A stretch of 64,000 nt of DNA from Candidatus Dormiibacterota bacterium (GTDB lineage: Bacteria; Chloroflexota; Dormibacteria; Aeolococcales; Aeolococcaceae): NCBI GenBank assembly GCA_003162415.1, contig PMOL01000013.1:62001-126000 (forward strand). The letters run 5' to 3'. A program made the translations under genes and the position numbers. This document shows positions 22,735-31,431 of the stretch, in pieces. Position 1 is the stretch's first letter. Each line of letters opens with the position of its first letter. Below the pieces are notes generated by a model. That model did no database searches, was not told the origin of the DNA, and saw only the letters and a list, made by a program, of their open reading frames with translations.

Positions 22735-25220
22735 AGTTCTCGCTCGGCTGGCTGCGCGACTATGCAACGCTCGACGCGCCAGTCGCCACGATCGTGAAGG
22801 CGCTCGTCGACACCGGGACGGAAGTCGGTGCTGTCGACGTCGGCGGCGAGGGACTCGTTGTCGCGCGGATCGTCGCGGTCGACGCCGTTCCGGGGTCGTC
22901 CCACCTGCAGTTCGCCGATCTCGATCTCGGCGGTGACGTGCCGCCGGCGCTGGCCGCTTTCAGCGTCGTCCCCGGGACGGTGCGGGTGCTCACCGGCGCG
23001 CCCAACGTCAAGGGCGGCGACCTGGTGCCCTATGCGCCGCCGGGGACGCGACCACCGGCGATTGACGAGCGGCTGGGGGTGAAGACCATCCGCGGCCACA
23101 AGTCGCCCGGAATGCTCTGCTCGGCGGTCGAACTCGGGGTGGGGGAGGACGCCGAGGGCATCCTCATCCTCGACGAGGGCAGGCCCGGGCAGCCACTCGG
23201 CGAGGTGCTGACGCTCGACACGGTGCTCGACCTGGACATCACCACCAACCGGCCGGATTGCCTGTGCCACGTCGGGATCGCGCGCGAGCTGGCGGCCGCG
23301 CTCGGCGAGGCGCTCAACGAGCCACCGTCGTCGATCCCCGAGGAGTTCGTCTCGGCGACGTCTGCCGAGCTCCGTGCCCAGGTTCGCGTCGAGGACCCCG
23401 ACGGATGCCCGCGGTTCGATGCCCGGGTCATCGAAGGGATCGTTGTGGGGCCGTCGCCGGGATGGCTTCGGCAGCGGCTCCGCGCCGTCGGCCTGCGGCC
23501 GATCAACAACGTGGTGGACATCACCAACTTCGTCCTTCACGAGCTGGGCCAGCCGCTCCATGCGTTTGACTTCGACCGGTTCGTGGAGGGTGGTGGCGCG
23601 AAGACCGCGGACGTGGTGGTGCGCAGGGCACGCGCCGGTGAGCACGTCGTCGATCTCCTCGGCACCGATCGGACGGTTTCCGACCAGGACATGCTGGTGT
23701 GCAGTGGCGAGACCCCGGCCAGCATCGCCGGCATCATCGGCGGGAGCTCGACGGCGGTGAGCGACGGAACCAGGACCGTGCTCCTGGAGGCCGCCACCTG
23801 GGACGGGCCTACCATCCGGGCGACATCCAAGCGGCTCGGCCTTCGCACCGACGCATCGACGCTCTTCGAGAAGGGATTGAGCGATCGCCTCCCACCGGTC
23901 GCGCTCGATCGCGCGGCGGCGCTGATCGCCGAGCTGTCCGGTGGCCACGTTCTCGGCGGCGCGATCGATCAATGGCCGCGGCCACTTCCCGAGCTGGGTC
24001 CGATCCAGTTGACGGCGCGCTTCACGGGCGACCTGCTCGGGGTTCCGATCGACGCAACCGAGATCGCCACGACGCTCGCCCAGCTTGGGTTCGCCGTCGA
24101 GCAGGACGGGGCCACGCTCACGGTCGTACCTCCGTATTTCCGGCGGGACGTGTCGCTGCCCGAGGACCTCGTCGAAGAGGTCGGCCGGATGCTCGGATAC
24201 TCGCGGATTCCCAGCACCCTCCCCGGCCGTCGGGTCGAGGTCACGAGGACTGCCTCGCCGCCGCCGCTGGAGGACGGCGTCCGCGACGTCTGCGTCGGCG
24301 CCGGCTTCGACGAGGCGATCACACTCGCATTCGTCGGCCCGAGCGATGTCGCGACGCTGCCCGGTCTGGGTCGCGGTCGCACCCCCATCCCGCTGCGCAA
24401 CCCGCTCAGCGAGGAGTGGAGCGTGATGCGCACCTCCCAGCTCCCACGCCTGTGCGCGGCGCTTGCTGCCAACGTCAACCGCGGCAACGCCGACGTGATG
24501 CTCTTCGAGTTGGGCCGGGTGTTCTGGGAGGGCGAACGGGTCGGGCTCGCGCCGGGGTCGACCTCTGACAATGCGGACCTCGAGCTCCCGCCGCTACCAC
24601 TCGAGCCGTTGCTCCTGAGCCTCGCAGTCCACTTGTCGAGCGGCCTCGCCGACCACTCGGCCCAGGCTGTCCGCCGGGTGCAGGCAGTTTTCCAGCGCAT
24701 CAGCGAGGACCTCGACGGCGCGCAGCTTCGAGCGGAGCCCTCGCAGGAGGCAGGGCTCCACCCGGGTCGGAACGCAGCGCTCTCGGTCGCCGGCGTTGCG
24801 GTGGGGATTCTCGGCGAGCTCTCCTTCGAGACGGCAGGCGCATTCGAGATCCGTGGTCGGGTCGCCGTCGGCGAGCTGCGCATCGACGCCATCGCCCCCG
24901 CGCCGACGCGGCTACTGCGCTACGCGCAGCCACCGCGTTTCCCCGCGATCGTCCAGGACCTCGCAGTCACCGTTCCGGTCGACCGGCGCGCCGGCGACGC
25001 CCTGGCCGCGATTCAGGAAGCCAACGAGCCACTCCTCGAGCATGCCGAGCTGTACGACGAGTATCGCGGCCGCGGCCTGCCCGCCGGGAGAAAGGGCTGG
25101 ACCTTCCGCCTGACGTTCCGGGCGCAGGATCGAACCCTGACCGGGGACGAAGCCCAGCGAGCGCAGGAGTTGATCGCGAAGGCACTGGCACAGCGATGCG
25201 ACGCGGAGATCCGCCGGTAG
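22731..25220 (+). CDS. pheT: Phenylalanyl-tRNA synthetase beta subunit
   Basis: An 829-residue PheT. It has the N-terminal [11 protein letters not shown], an EMAP/OB tRNA-binding domain, the B3/B4 editing domain (KTIRGHKSPGMLCSAVELG; TTNRPDCLCHVGIARELA), B5, the catalytic-like core (RRDVSLPEDLVEEVGRMLGY) and the C-terminal ferredoxin-fold anticodon domain (FPAIVQDLAVTVP). The GTG start overlaps pheS by 4 bp. Length is normal. Confidence 0.95.
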   Translation: MKFSLGWLRDYATLDAPVATIVKALVDTGTEVGAVDVGGEGLVVARIVAVDAVPGSSHLQFADLDLGGDVPPALAAFSVVPGTVRVLTGAPNVKGGDLVPYAPPGTRPPAIDERLGVKTIRGHKSPGMLCSAVELGVGEDAEGILILDEGRPGQPLGEVLTLDTVLDLDITTNRPDCLCHVGIARELAAALGEALNEPPSSIPEEFVSATSAELRAQVRVEDPDGCPRFDARVIEGIVVGPSPGWLRQRLRAVGLRPINNVVDITNFVLHELGQPLHAFDFDRFVEGGGAKTADVVVRRARAGEHVVDLLGTDRTVSDQDMLVCSGETPASIAGIIGGSSTAVSDGTRTVLLEAATWDGPTIRATSKRLGLRTDASTLFEKGLSDRLPPVALDRAAALIAELSGGHVLGGAIDQWPRPLPELGPIQLTARFTGDLLGVPIDATEIATTLAQLGFAVEQDGATLTVVPPYFRRDVSLPEDLVEEVGRMLGYSRIPSTLPGRRVEVTRTASPPPLEDGVRDVCVGAGFDEAITLAFVGPSDVATLPGLGRGRTPIPLRNPLSEEWSVMRTSQLPRLCAALAANVNRGNADVMLFELGRVFWEGERVGLAPGSTSDNADLELPPLPLEPLLLSLAVHLSSGLADHSAQAVRRVQAVFQRISEDLDGAQLRAEPSQEAGLHPGRNAALSVAGVAVGILGELSFETAGAFEIRGRVAVGELRIDAIAPAPTRLLRYAQPPRFPAIVQDLAVTVPVDRRAGDALAAIQEANEPLLEHAELYDEYRGRGLPAGRKGWTFRLTFRAQDRTLTGDEAQRAQELIAKALAQRCDAEIRR

Positions 25221-25828
25221 CCGAGCGGTCCCGAGCGTGGTTCGCGCGGCCGACCGAGGTGGTCGCCCGGGACCTGGTCGGCTGCGCGCTCGTGGTGGAT
25301 GAGGGAACGCCGAGCGCCGTCGTCGCGCGCATCGTCGAGACCGAGGCGTACCTGGGGACGAGCGATCCGGCGTCGCACGCCTACCGAGGTCCGACGCCAC
25401 GATCTCGGGTGATGTTCGGCCCGGCAGCGCACCTCTATGTCTACTTCACGTACGGCATGCACCACTGCGCAAATGTGGTCACCGAAGCGGACGGCGTCGC
25501 CGGCGCGGTGCTCCTTCGCGCAGCCTCGGTCGAGGACGGTCTGCAAACGGTGACGGCCCGGCGAGGCGACACCGTTACCCGCTCGGGGCTGCTCCGCGGT
25601 CCGGGCAACCTCTGCCGTGGTCTGGGAATCACCCGCGACGACGACGGCATCGACCTCCTCGCTCCGCATTCAAGAGTCCACATCGAGCGACGCACCGGTT
25701 CGCCGCCCATCGTCGTCGGGACGCGCATCGGTCTCCGGCACGCCGCCGACCGCCTGCTGCGATTCAGCTGGCTCGGCGATCCGGCGGTTTCGGGACCAGT
25801 TCCCCGCGATTCGGTCGAGACCCGATGA
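25196..25828 (+). CDS. mpg: DNA-3-methyladenine glycosylase (AAG/MPG family)
   Basis: A 210-residue DNA repair glycosylase that excises 3-methyladenine and related alkylated or deaminated bases. IVETEAYLG carries the catalytic glutamate. The SHAYRGPTPRSRVMFGPAAHLYVYFTYGMH segment (cited in part) is the family core, and LLRGPGNLCRGLGI follows. The start overlaps the pheT end by 25 bp, so it is probably expressed from the infC operon. Confidence 0.92.
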   Translation: MRRGDPPVAERSRAWFARPTEVVARDLVGCALVVDEGTPSAVVARIVETEAYLGTSDPASHAYRGPTPRSRVMFGPAAHLYVYFTYGMHHCANVVTEADGVAGAVLLRAASVEDGLQTVTARRGDTVTRSGLLRGPGNLCRGLGITRDDDGIDLLAPHSRVHIERRTGSPPIVVGTRIGLRHAADRLLRFSWLGDPAVSGPVPRDSVETR

Positions 25829-26273
25829 GCGGACAAAGGAAGGGGCCGGACTGAGCCGGCCCCTCGGATGAATGCACCGTATTGATACGGCAGCCCGGTA
25901 AAAATTCCCAGGCCTTCTTGTGGCACCGCAACCGGTGCCGGGTTCGGGGAAACGCCCGGTCCGAACTCCGAGCCCACACAACGCGCACTCGCCCACTAAT
26001 GGACCGACCCGGGGGACGCCGATTGCCCAGCGAACTCGACGGGGGCGCCAATGGTTGTGTGATCAGGGGCCCGTCAACCGGGCCTCAACCCTCCGCTCGG
26101 CCGTGCCGGAAACGCTGCCAGACGGTTCGCAACATTGAAAGAGCTACCTCCGTCTGATTACCGATGCTACCCACAACCATAGACCTGTAGGCGGCGGACG
26201 GCAAGGTGCGTGAAGCCTAGACTGGGCTCCAGGCTGCGCTAGAATCGGAACGCCTGTTCGTCTCGGAGGATCC
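25829..26273. other. 445-bp intergenic region with a possible structured RNA
   Basis: No supported coding gene. A 9-bp helix ATGGTTGTG (26051-26059) with CACAACCAT (26172-26180) encloses two hairpins: GGCCCG/CGGGCC (26068-26084) and CAGACGG/CCGTCTG (26119-26156). This makes a three-way junction of 130 nt. Further left are GGCACCG/CGGTGCC and GTTCGG/CCGAAC hairpins. TAGAAT (26240-26245) probably serves yebC. I could not match it to rnpB, tmRNA, 6S, SRP RNA, 5S rRNA or a known riboswitch. On the minus strand ATG 26180 opens only 31 codons. Confidence 0.35.
25841..25864 (-). terminator. Strong hairpin, better oriented for reverse transcription
   Basis: AGGGGCCGG (25841-25849) and CCGGCCCCT (25856-25864) pair perfectly over 9 bp with a 6-nt loop. 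Read leftward the stem is followed by TCCTTTGT, and read rightward by CGGATG. It could end mpg transcription or, more likely by its T content, a leftward transcript from 25865-26220. Confidence 0.5.
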
Positions 26274-27032
26274 ATGTCCGGTCACAGCAAGTGGGCTGGA
26301 ATCAAGCACAAGAAAGCGATCGTCGATGCTCGTCGCGGCCAGGTGTTCACCAAGGTCACGCGCGAGCTGACGGTCGCCGCGCGCGAAGGCGGCCCTGACG
26401 TCGAGGGCAATTTCCGGCTGCGCCTCGCAATGCAGAAGGCGCGCGAGGTGAACATGCCCGCGGACAACATCGAGCGCGCAATCCAGCGTGGTGCCGGCGG
26501 CAAGGACGGTGTGCAGCTCGAAGAGGTCCGTTACGAGGGCTACGGTCCCCACGGCGTCGCGGTGATGGTCGACACGCTCACCGACAACCGCAACCGTACG
26601 GTCGCGGGAATTCGCAACGCCTTCACCCGGTCGGGAGGGGCGCTCGGCGAGGCCAACAGCGTCGCCTGGATGTTCAACCAGCAGGGGGTCATCACCGTCG
26701 AGGCGGGCAAGCGCGACCCCGAGGAGCTGGCGCTCGAGTTGCTCGATGCGGTCGACGTGGGCGAGGACGGCGACGTGAGCGTGGACGGCGACGAGGTGCT
26801 CGTGACCATGGCTCCGTCTCGTTTCGAAGAGGTGAGACGCACGCTGGAGGACCGAGGGTATTCGGTGGACTCGGCGGAGGTGACCATGAATCCCACCACG
26901 TCGGTGCCGCTCGAGGCGTCCCAGGCTCGTCAGGTGCTGCGGCTTCTCGACGGTCTCGAGGAGCACGACGACGTCCAGCAGGTGTACGCCAACGCCGAGA
27001 TACCGGACGACGTCCTTGACGCTGTCAGCTGA
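26274..27032 (+). CDS. yebC: YebC/PmpR family translation/transcription factor
   Basis: A 252-residue YebC family (TACO1-like) protein. MSGHSKWAGIKHKKAIVDA is the invariant N terminus, and the three-domain length is standard. Family members relieve ribosome stalling at polyproline or act as regulators. It has GGAGGA before the ATG and a -10 TAGAAT at 26240-26245. It heads the yebC-ruvC-ruvA-ruvB group, a common arrangement. Confidence 0.95.
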   Translation: MSGHSKWAGIKHKKAIVDARRGQVFTKVTRELTVAAREGGPDVEGNFRLRLAMQKAREVNMPADNIERAIQRGAGGKDGVQLEEVRYEGYGPHGVAVMVDTLTDNRNRTVAGIRNAFTRSGGALGEANSVAWMFNQQGVITVEAGKRDPEELALELLDAVDVGEDGDVSVDGDEVLVTMAPSRFEEVRRTLEDRGYSVDSAEVTMNPTTSVPLEASQARQVLRLLDGLEEHDDVQQVYANAEIPDDVLDAVS

Positions 27033-27067
27033 CTGCTGCGCCGTACTGCGCGGATGAGAGTCCTGGA

Positions 27068-27634
27068 ATGAGAGTCTTGGGGGTCGACCCGGGGCTCGCG
27101 CGCACCGGCGTGGCCATCGTCGAGGGCAGCCCAGGACACCTCGTGTTGATCCATGCGGCGTGCATCGAAACCGTGCCCCAGACGAGTGAGGCGATGCGGC
27201 TCGCGATCCTCTTCGACCTGGTGGTTGATGCGTGCACCTCGCTGCGACCAGAGGTCGCAGCTGTTGAGGAGTTGTTCTTCTCGACCAACCGGCGCACGGC
27301 GATGCGTGTCAGCGAGGCGCGCGGTGTCGTGCTCTGCGCGCTGGCTCGCGAAGGTGTCGCAATCGCCGAGTACACCCCGACGCAGGTGAAGGAAGCCGTG
27401 TGTGGGTATGGCGCGGCACGCAAGCCGCAGGTCGCGCGCATGGTCGCCAATCTGCTTGGCGTGCCTGCGATTCCGGGCCACGACGACGTCGCCGATGCGT
27501 GCGCGGTTGCGGTGTGCCACCACCATCGCGGACGCCTCGGTGCGGTAACCCGTCGGGCACGAGACCACCGCGAGAGCCCCCTCGACGTCGCCGTGAGCCG
27601 CGCACGCGCAGCATTGGTCCGCAGCGCTCCATGA
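27068..27634 (+). CDS. ruvC: Crossover junction endodeoxyribonuclease RuvC
   Basis: A 188-residue Holliday-junction resolvase. Acidic catalytic residues appear in GVDPG (D7), VEELFF (about residue 60) and HDDVADACAVAVCH (about 138-150). The RRTAMRVSEARGV region matches the DNA-binding loop. It acts with the RuvAB motor encoded immediately downstream, and its stop overlaps the ruvA ATG by 4 bp. Confidence 0.95.
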   Translation: MRVLGVDPGLARTGVAIVEGSPGHLVLIHAACIETVPQTSEAMRLAILFDLVVDACTSLRPEVAAVEELFFSTNRRTAMRVSEARGVVLCALAREGVAIAEYTPTQVKEAVCGYGAARKPQVARMVANLLGVPAIPGHDDVADACAVAVCHHHRGRLGAVTRRARDHRESPLDVAVSRARAALVRSAP

Positions 27635-28245
27635 TCGCGCTCATACGCGGTGAGCTCGTCCAAATCGGGGACGACCACGTCGTCATCGACACCGGGGGTG
27701 TCGGGTACGAGGTGTTCTGCCATCTGCGCACAATCGCTACGCTGCACACGTCGCGCGACTCGGCGGTGACGCTGTACGTGCACACGAGCGTCAGCGCTGA
27801 CGCGATCCGCCTCTACGGCTTCGCCACGCAGGATGAGCTGCGGCTTTTCCGACTCCTCATCGGCGTGGAGCGCATCGGCCCGAAGGCAGCGCTAGGAATC
27901 CTCGGACGGGCGGAGCTCCCGACGCTGGTGCGCGCCATCGGCGAAGGAGACGTCGCACTCGTCGCCACCGTTCCCGGCATTGGACGCAAGACCGCCGAGC
28001 GCGTGATCCTCGAGTTGCGCGACAAGGTCGCCTCCCTTGAACCACCCGGGACGCAGCACCCCGCCGCAACCGGTGAGAGCCAGGCGGTCGCCGCTGCGAT
28101 CGCCGGGCTCGTCGGCCTCGGCTTCCGGGAGTCCGAAGCACGCAACGCGGTCGCGGCCATCACAGTCGACGGTGACGGGCACGACGTTGCCGACCTGGTC
28201 GGCGCCGCGCTCCGCCGGCTCGACACCGCGGGTGCCGCGAGATGA
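27631..28245 (+). CDS. ruvA: Holliday junction branch migration protein RuvA
   Basis: A 204-residue junction-recognition protein. The OB-fold start MIALIRGELV is followed by the helix-hairpin-helix segments LIGVERIGPKAAL and VPGIGRKTAERVILEL. The C-terminal domain (ALVGLGF-type IAGLVGLGFRESEA) contacts RuvB. ATG overlaps the ruvC stop (ATGA). The larger open frame to the left is shadow sequence. Confidence 0.95.
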   Translation: MIALIRGELVQIGDDHVVIDTGGVGYEVFCHLRTIATLHTSRDSAVTLYVHTSVSADAIRLYGFATQDELRLFRLLIGVERIGPKAALGILGRAELPTLVRAIGEGDVALVATVPGIGRKTAERVILELRDKVASLEPPGTQHPAATGESQAVAAAIAGLVGLGFRESEARNAVAAITVDGDGHDVADLVGAALRRLDTAGAAR

Positions 28246-29288
28246 GCGACGAGCGCGTGGTGAGCCCCGAAGAGCTCGAAGCTGAGCGCGTCGCCGACAC
28301 GGCACTGCGACCGCGTTCGCTCGACGACTTCGTCGGCCAGGACGCCATCAAGAACCAGGTCCGCATCCTCGTGGAGGCAGCACGCCAGCGCGGCGACGCC
28401 CTCGACCACGTGCTCCTCTATGGGCCGCCGGGACTTGGCAAGACGACGCTGGCGCAGATCATCGCGGTGGAGATGGGAGTGAACATCCGCCTGACCAGCG
28501 GCCCTGCGCTCGAGCACCAGGGCATGCTCGCCTCGATCCTCACCAGCCTCGAGGAGCGCGATGTGTTCTTCATCGACGAGGTGCACCGCCTCAACCGTGC
28601 GGTGGAAGAGGCGCTCTACCCGGCGATGGAGGACCTCGCCTTCGACTTCGTCGCGGGCAAGGGCGCGGGTGCGCAAACGCTTCGACTCACGCTCAATCGG
28701 TTCACGGTGATCGCGGCGACGACACGAGCCGGTGCGCTGGGTGCGCCGCTGCGCGACCGCTTCGGGGTCACGTTCCGCCTCGACTTCTACGACGTCGACG
28801 ACCTGGTGGCCATCGCCAACCGATCGGCGCGCCTGCTCGGTATCGACCTCGATGCGGAAGGCGCGGCGATGATCGCGAGGCGCTCCCGAGGCACGCCGCG
28901 AATCGTCAACCGGCTGCTCCGCCGTGCGCGTGACTACGCCCAGGTGCGCGCCGCGGGGCGCATCGACGTCGATGTCGCGACCGCCGCGCTCGACGTCCTC
29001 GGGGTCGATTCGATCGGTCTGGACGAGCTCGACCGGCGCGTGCTCGCCGTGCTCTGCGGGACGCTCGGCGGCCACGCGGTTGGGGTTCAGACTATCGCGG
29101 TGAGCGTCCAGGAGGACCCGGACACCATCGAGGACGTGGTGGAGCCGTTCCTCATCCGGCGCGGGCTGCTGGCCCGAACCCTGCGCGGCCGCCTCGCGAC
29201 CGCCGCCGCCTACCAGCATCTCGGCCTGTCCGTTCCAGCCGGCGCTCCAGGGGCGGCGGAGGCGCAGACCGCGCTCTTCGAGCGTTGA
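28242..29288 (+). CDS. ruvB: Holliday junction branch migration helicase RuvB
   Basis: A 348-residue AAA+ motor. LRPRSLDDFVGQ, Walker A GPPGLGKTTLAQI, Walker B FIDEVHRL, sensor 1 TTRAGAL and the arginine-finger region GAPLRDRFG are all present. The C-terminal winged helix follows. ATGA overlap with ruvA. Confidence 0.97.
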   Translation: MSDERVVSPEELEAERVADTALRPRSLDDFVGQDAIKNQVRILVEAARQRGDALDHVLLYGPPGLGKTTLAQIIAVEMGVNIRLTSGPALEHQGMLASILTSLEERDVFFIDEVHRLNRAVEEALYPAMEDLAFDFVAGKGAGAQTLRLTLNRFTVIAATTRAGALGAPLRDRFGVTFRLDFYDVDDLVAIANRSARLLGIDLDAEGAAMIARRSRGTPRIVNRLLRRARDYAQVRAAGRIDVDVATAALDVLGVDSIGLDELDRRVLAVLCGTLGGHAVGVQTIAVSVQEDPDTIEDVVEPFLIRRGLLARTLRGRLATAAAYQHLGLSVPAGAPGAAEAQTALFER

Positions 29289-30313
29289 GGTCGTCCGACT
29301 TCGACTACCCGCTCCCGGCAGAGCGGATCGCGCAGGAGCCCCTCGGCGAGCGCGACGCCTCGCGACTCCTCCATCTGCTTCCTGACGGCAGCCTGGAGGA
29401 CCGCCGATTTGTCGAGCTACCCGAGCTGCTGCGTCAGGGCGACCTGCTGGTTGTCAATGACACCCGGGTACGGCGCGCCCGGCTCACCGGCATCGACCAA
29501 TCGGGGCAGATGATGGAGCTGCTGGTTCTCGCGCGGGAACCGGGGGGTACCTATCAATGTCTCGCGCGTCCCGCCCGGCTGGCCACGCCGGGAGCAGTGA
29601 TCAACATCGGATCGGATCTCAGCGCCACCGTGACCGGGGTCTCGGCGATGCACCGGGGCGGACGCACGGTCACCTTCGACAGCGACGACCCCGACCGCGC
29701 GATCGAGCGGGCGGGGGTGGCGCCGCTCCCCCCATACATTCACACCGAGCTGCACGACCCGGAGCGGTACCAGACCACCTACGCAACCGGTGACCCGGAT
29801 TCCGCTGCCGCCCCGACAGCCGGCCTGCATTTCACACCATCGGTTATCGAGCGGCTCCGCGGAGCAGAAGTCGGCTGGGCGACGCTCCGGCTCGGCGTCG
29901 GGCTCGCGACCTTCGCTCCGATTCGCACCGAGCGCGTCGAGGATCACCCAATGCACGAGGAGCGATACGTGCTCCCGGACATCACGGTGCGCGCGATCGA
30001 GGAGACGCGTCGCGGTGGGGGCCGTGTGGTCGCGGTCGGGACCACTGTGGTTCGTGTGCTCGAGACCTGCGCGGGCCACGGGCAGCTCCGCGCCGAGTCC
30101 GGTGCAACCAGCCTCTTCATCCACCCCGGCCACACCTTTCGCGCCATCGACGGTTTGCTCACTAACTTTCATCAGCCACGATCGTCACTGCTTGTATTGC
30201 TCGCGGCATTCGTCGGCGACCAACGCTGGCGGGAGGCGTACGCGCACGCGCTCGACGCGGGCTATCGGTTTTTGTCGCTCGGGGATTGCATGCTCTGCTG
30301 GCACGCGCAGTGA
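29285..30313 (+). CDS. queA: S-adenosylmethionine:tRNA ribosyltransferase-isomerase QueA
   Basis: A 342-residue enzyme that transfers a ribosyl group from SAM to preQ1-modified tRNA to make epoxyqueuosine. DFDYPLPAERIAQ, LLVVNDTRV, APTAGLHFT, and HTFRAIDGLLTNFHQPRSSLL are diagnostic. Its TTG start overlaps the ruvB stop (TTGA). The next gene, tgt, performs the preceding base exchange. No other queuosine gene is in the window. Confidence 0.95.
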   Translation: MRSSDFDYPLPAERIAQEPLGERDASRLLHLLPDGSLEDRRFVELPELLRQGDLLVVNDTRVRRARLTGIDQSGQMMELLVLAREPGGTYQCLARPARLATPGAVINIGSDLSATVTGVSAMHRGGRTVTFDSDDPDRAIERAGVAPLPPYIHTELHDPERYQTTYATGDPDSAAAPTAGLHFTPSVIERLRGAEVGWATLRLGVGLATFAPIRTERVEDHPMHEERYVLPDITVRAIEETRRGGGRVVAVGTTVVRVLETCAGHGQLRAESGATSLFIHPGHTFRAIDGLLTNFHQPRSSLLVLLAAFVGDQRWREAYAHALDAGYRFLSLGDCMLCWHAQ

Positions 30314-31419
30314 CTGCGTTCGCGGTCGATGCCTGCGACGCTGCCGCACGGACCGGGACGCTCACGACGGCGCACGGCACGGTGCGCACCCCGGCGTTCA
30401 TGCCGGTCGGAACCCATGCCACGGTGAAGGCGCTGCATCCCGATGAGGTGCGCGCCACCGGCGTCGACATCCTGCTCTGCAACGCATATCACCTTGCGCT
30501 TCGCCCCGGCATCGACCTCATCGAGCGCGCCGGCGGGCTGCATCGCTTCATGAGCTGGGAGCATCCGATACTCACCGACAGCGGCGGATACCAGCTGGTC
30601 AGCCTGGTCGAGGTCGCGACCGTCGACGACGACGGCGCCGTCTTCGTCTCGCCGTACGACGGCTCGCGGCTCCGGGTCACGCCCGAGGAAGCGGTGCGCA
30701 ACCAGGCCCGCCTCGGGGCCGACGTGCTGATGTGCCTGGACCACCCGGTCGCGCATGGCACCGCGCCGGACGTGGCCCGCGACGCGACCGAACGCACTCA
30801 CCGCTGGGCGGAGCGCTGCCGGGCGGCGCACCCGGGTGGGGGCTGCCTGCTCTTCGGCATCGCCCAGGGAGGCTTCGATGCGGAGGCGCGCGGCGACTCG
30901 GCGCGATTCATCTCCGGGCTCGATTTCGACGGCGTGGCGATCGGGGGCCTCTCGGTGGGGGAGCCGCTGGAGACCATGCTGGCCATGACCGCCGCGAGCG
31001 TCGCCGAGCTGGCTGCCGACCGTCCGCGCTATTTCATGGGGCTGGGCACGGATTCCGAGCTGCTCGCGGCGGTAGGGCTCGGGGTGGACATGTTCGACTG
31101 CGTCGTACCCACGCGCCTTGCGCGGAATGGAAGCGCGATGACCCCCGACGGGCGACTGTCGCTGCGCAACGCCGCGGCCCGCGATGAGTTCGGGCCGATC
31201 GACCCGGACTGCCCGTGTGCCGCTTGTGCCGGCTTCTCGCGTGCCTACCTGCGGCACCTCTTCCAGTCGGGCGAGATCCTGGCCCACCGCCTGGTGAGCC
31301 TGCACAACATCACCCATCTCGCCAGGCTGATGGACGGCGCCCGGTCGGCGATCCGAGAGGGGCGCTTCGCCGAGTTCCGGGCTGAGCGAGATGGCCGGCT
31401 CCTCTCGATGCCCCGGTAG
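30310..31419 (+). CDS. tgt: Queuine/preQ1 tRNA-guanine transglycosylase
   Basis: A 369-residue TIM-barrel enzyme exchanging G34 of tRNAs with GUN anticodons for preQ1. TDSGGYQ carries an active-site aspartate, FGIAQGG and DCVVPTRLARNG carry the others. Zinc ligands are CPCAAC and a downstream histidine (SLHNI). The GTG start at 30310 overlaps the queA stop. An earlier TTG at 30286 lies inside queA and is less likely. Confidence 0.94.
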   Translation: MTAFAVDACDAAARTGTLTTAHGTVRTPAFMPVGTHATVKALHPDEVRATGVDILLCNAYHLALRPGIDLIERAGGLHRFMSWEHPILTDSGGYQLVSLVEVATVDDDGAVFVSPYDGSRLRVTPEEAVRNQARLGADVLMCLDHPVAHGTAPDVARDATERTHRWAERCRAAHPGGGCLLFGIAQGGFDAEARGDSARFISGLDFDGVAIGGLSVGEPLETMLAMTAASVAELAADRPRYFMGLGTDSELLAAVGLGVDMFDCVVPTRLARNGSAMTPDGRLSLRNAAARDEFGPIDPDCPCAACAGFSRAYLRHLFQSGEILAHRLVSLHNITHLARLMDGARSAIREGRFAEFRAERDGRLLSMPR

Positions 31420-31431
31420 ACTGCAGCACAG

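Noticed and set aside
25919..25985. Sequence resembling a piece of 5S rRNA (GGGGAAACGCCCGGTCCGAAC)
   Set aside because: The match is short, surrounding 5S helices and the conserved second half are absent, and no 16S or 23S gene is near.
27813..29219. Long reverse open frame of 468 codons opposite ruvA/ruvB
   Set aside because: It is antisense to well-conserved genes, a common effect of GC-rich codon bias. The same applies to long antisense frames opposite ftsK, pheT, mutS and infB.
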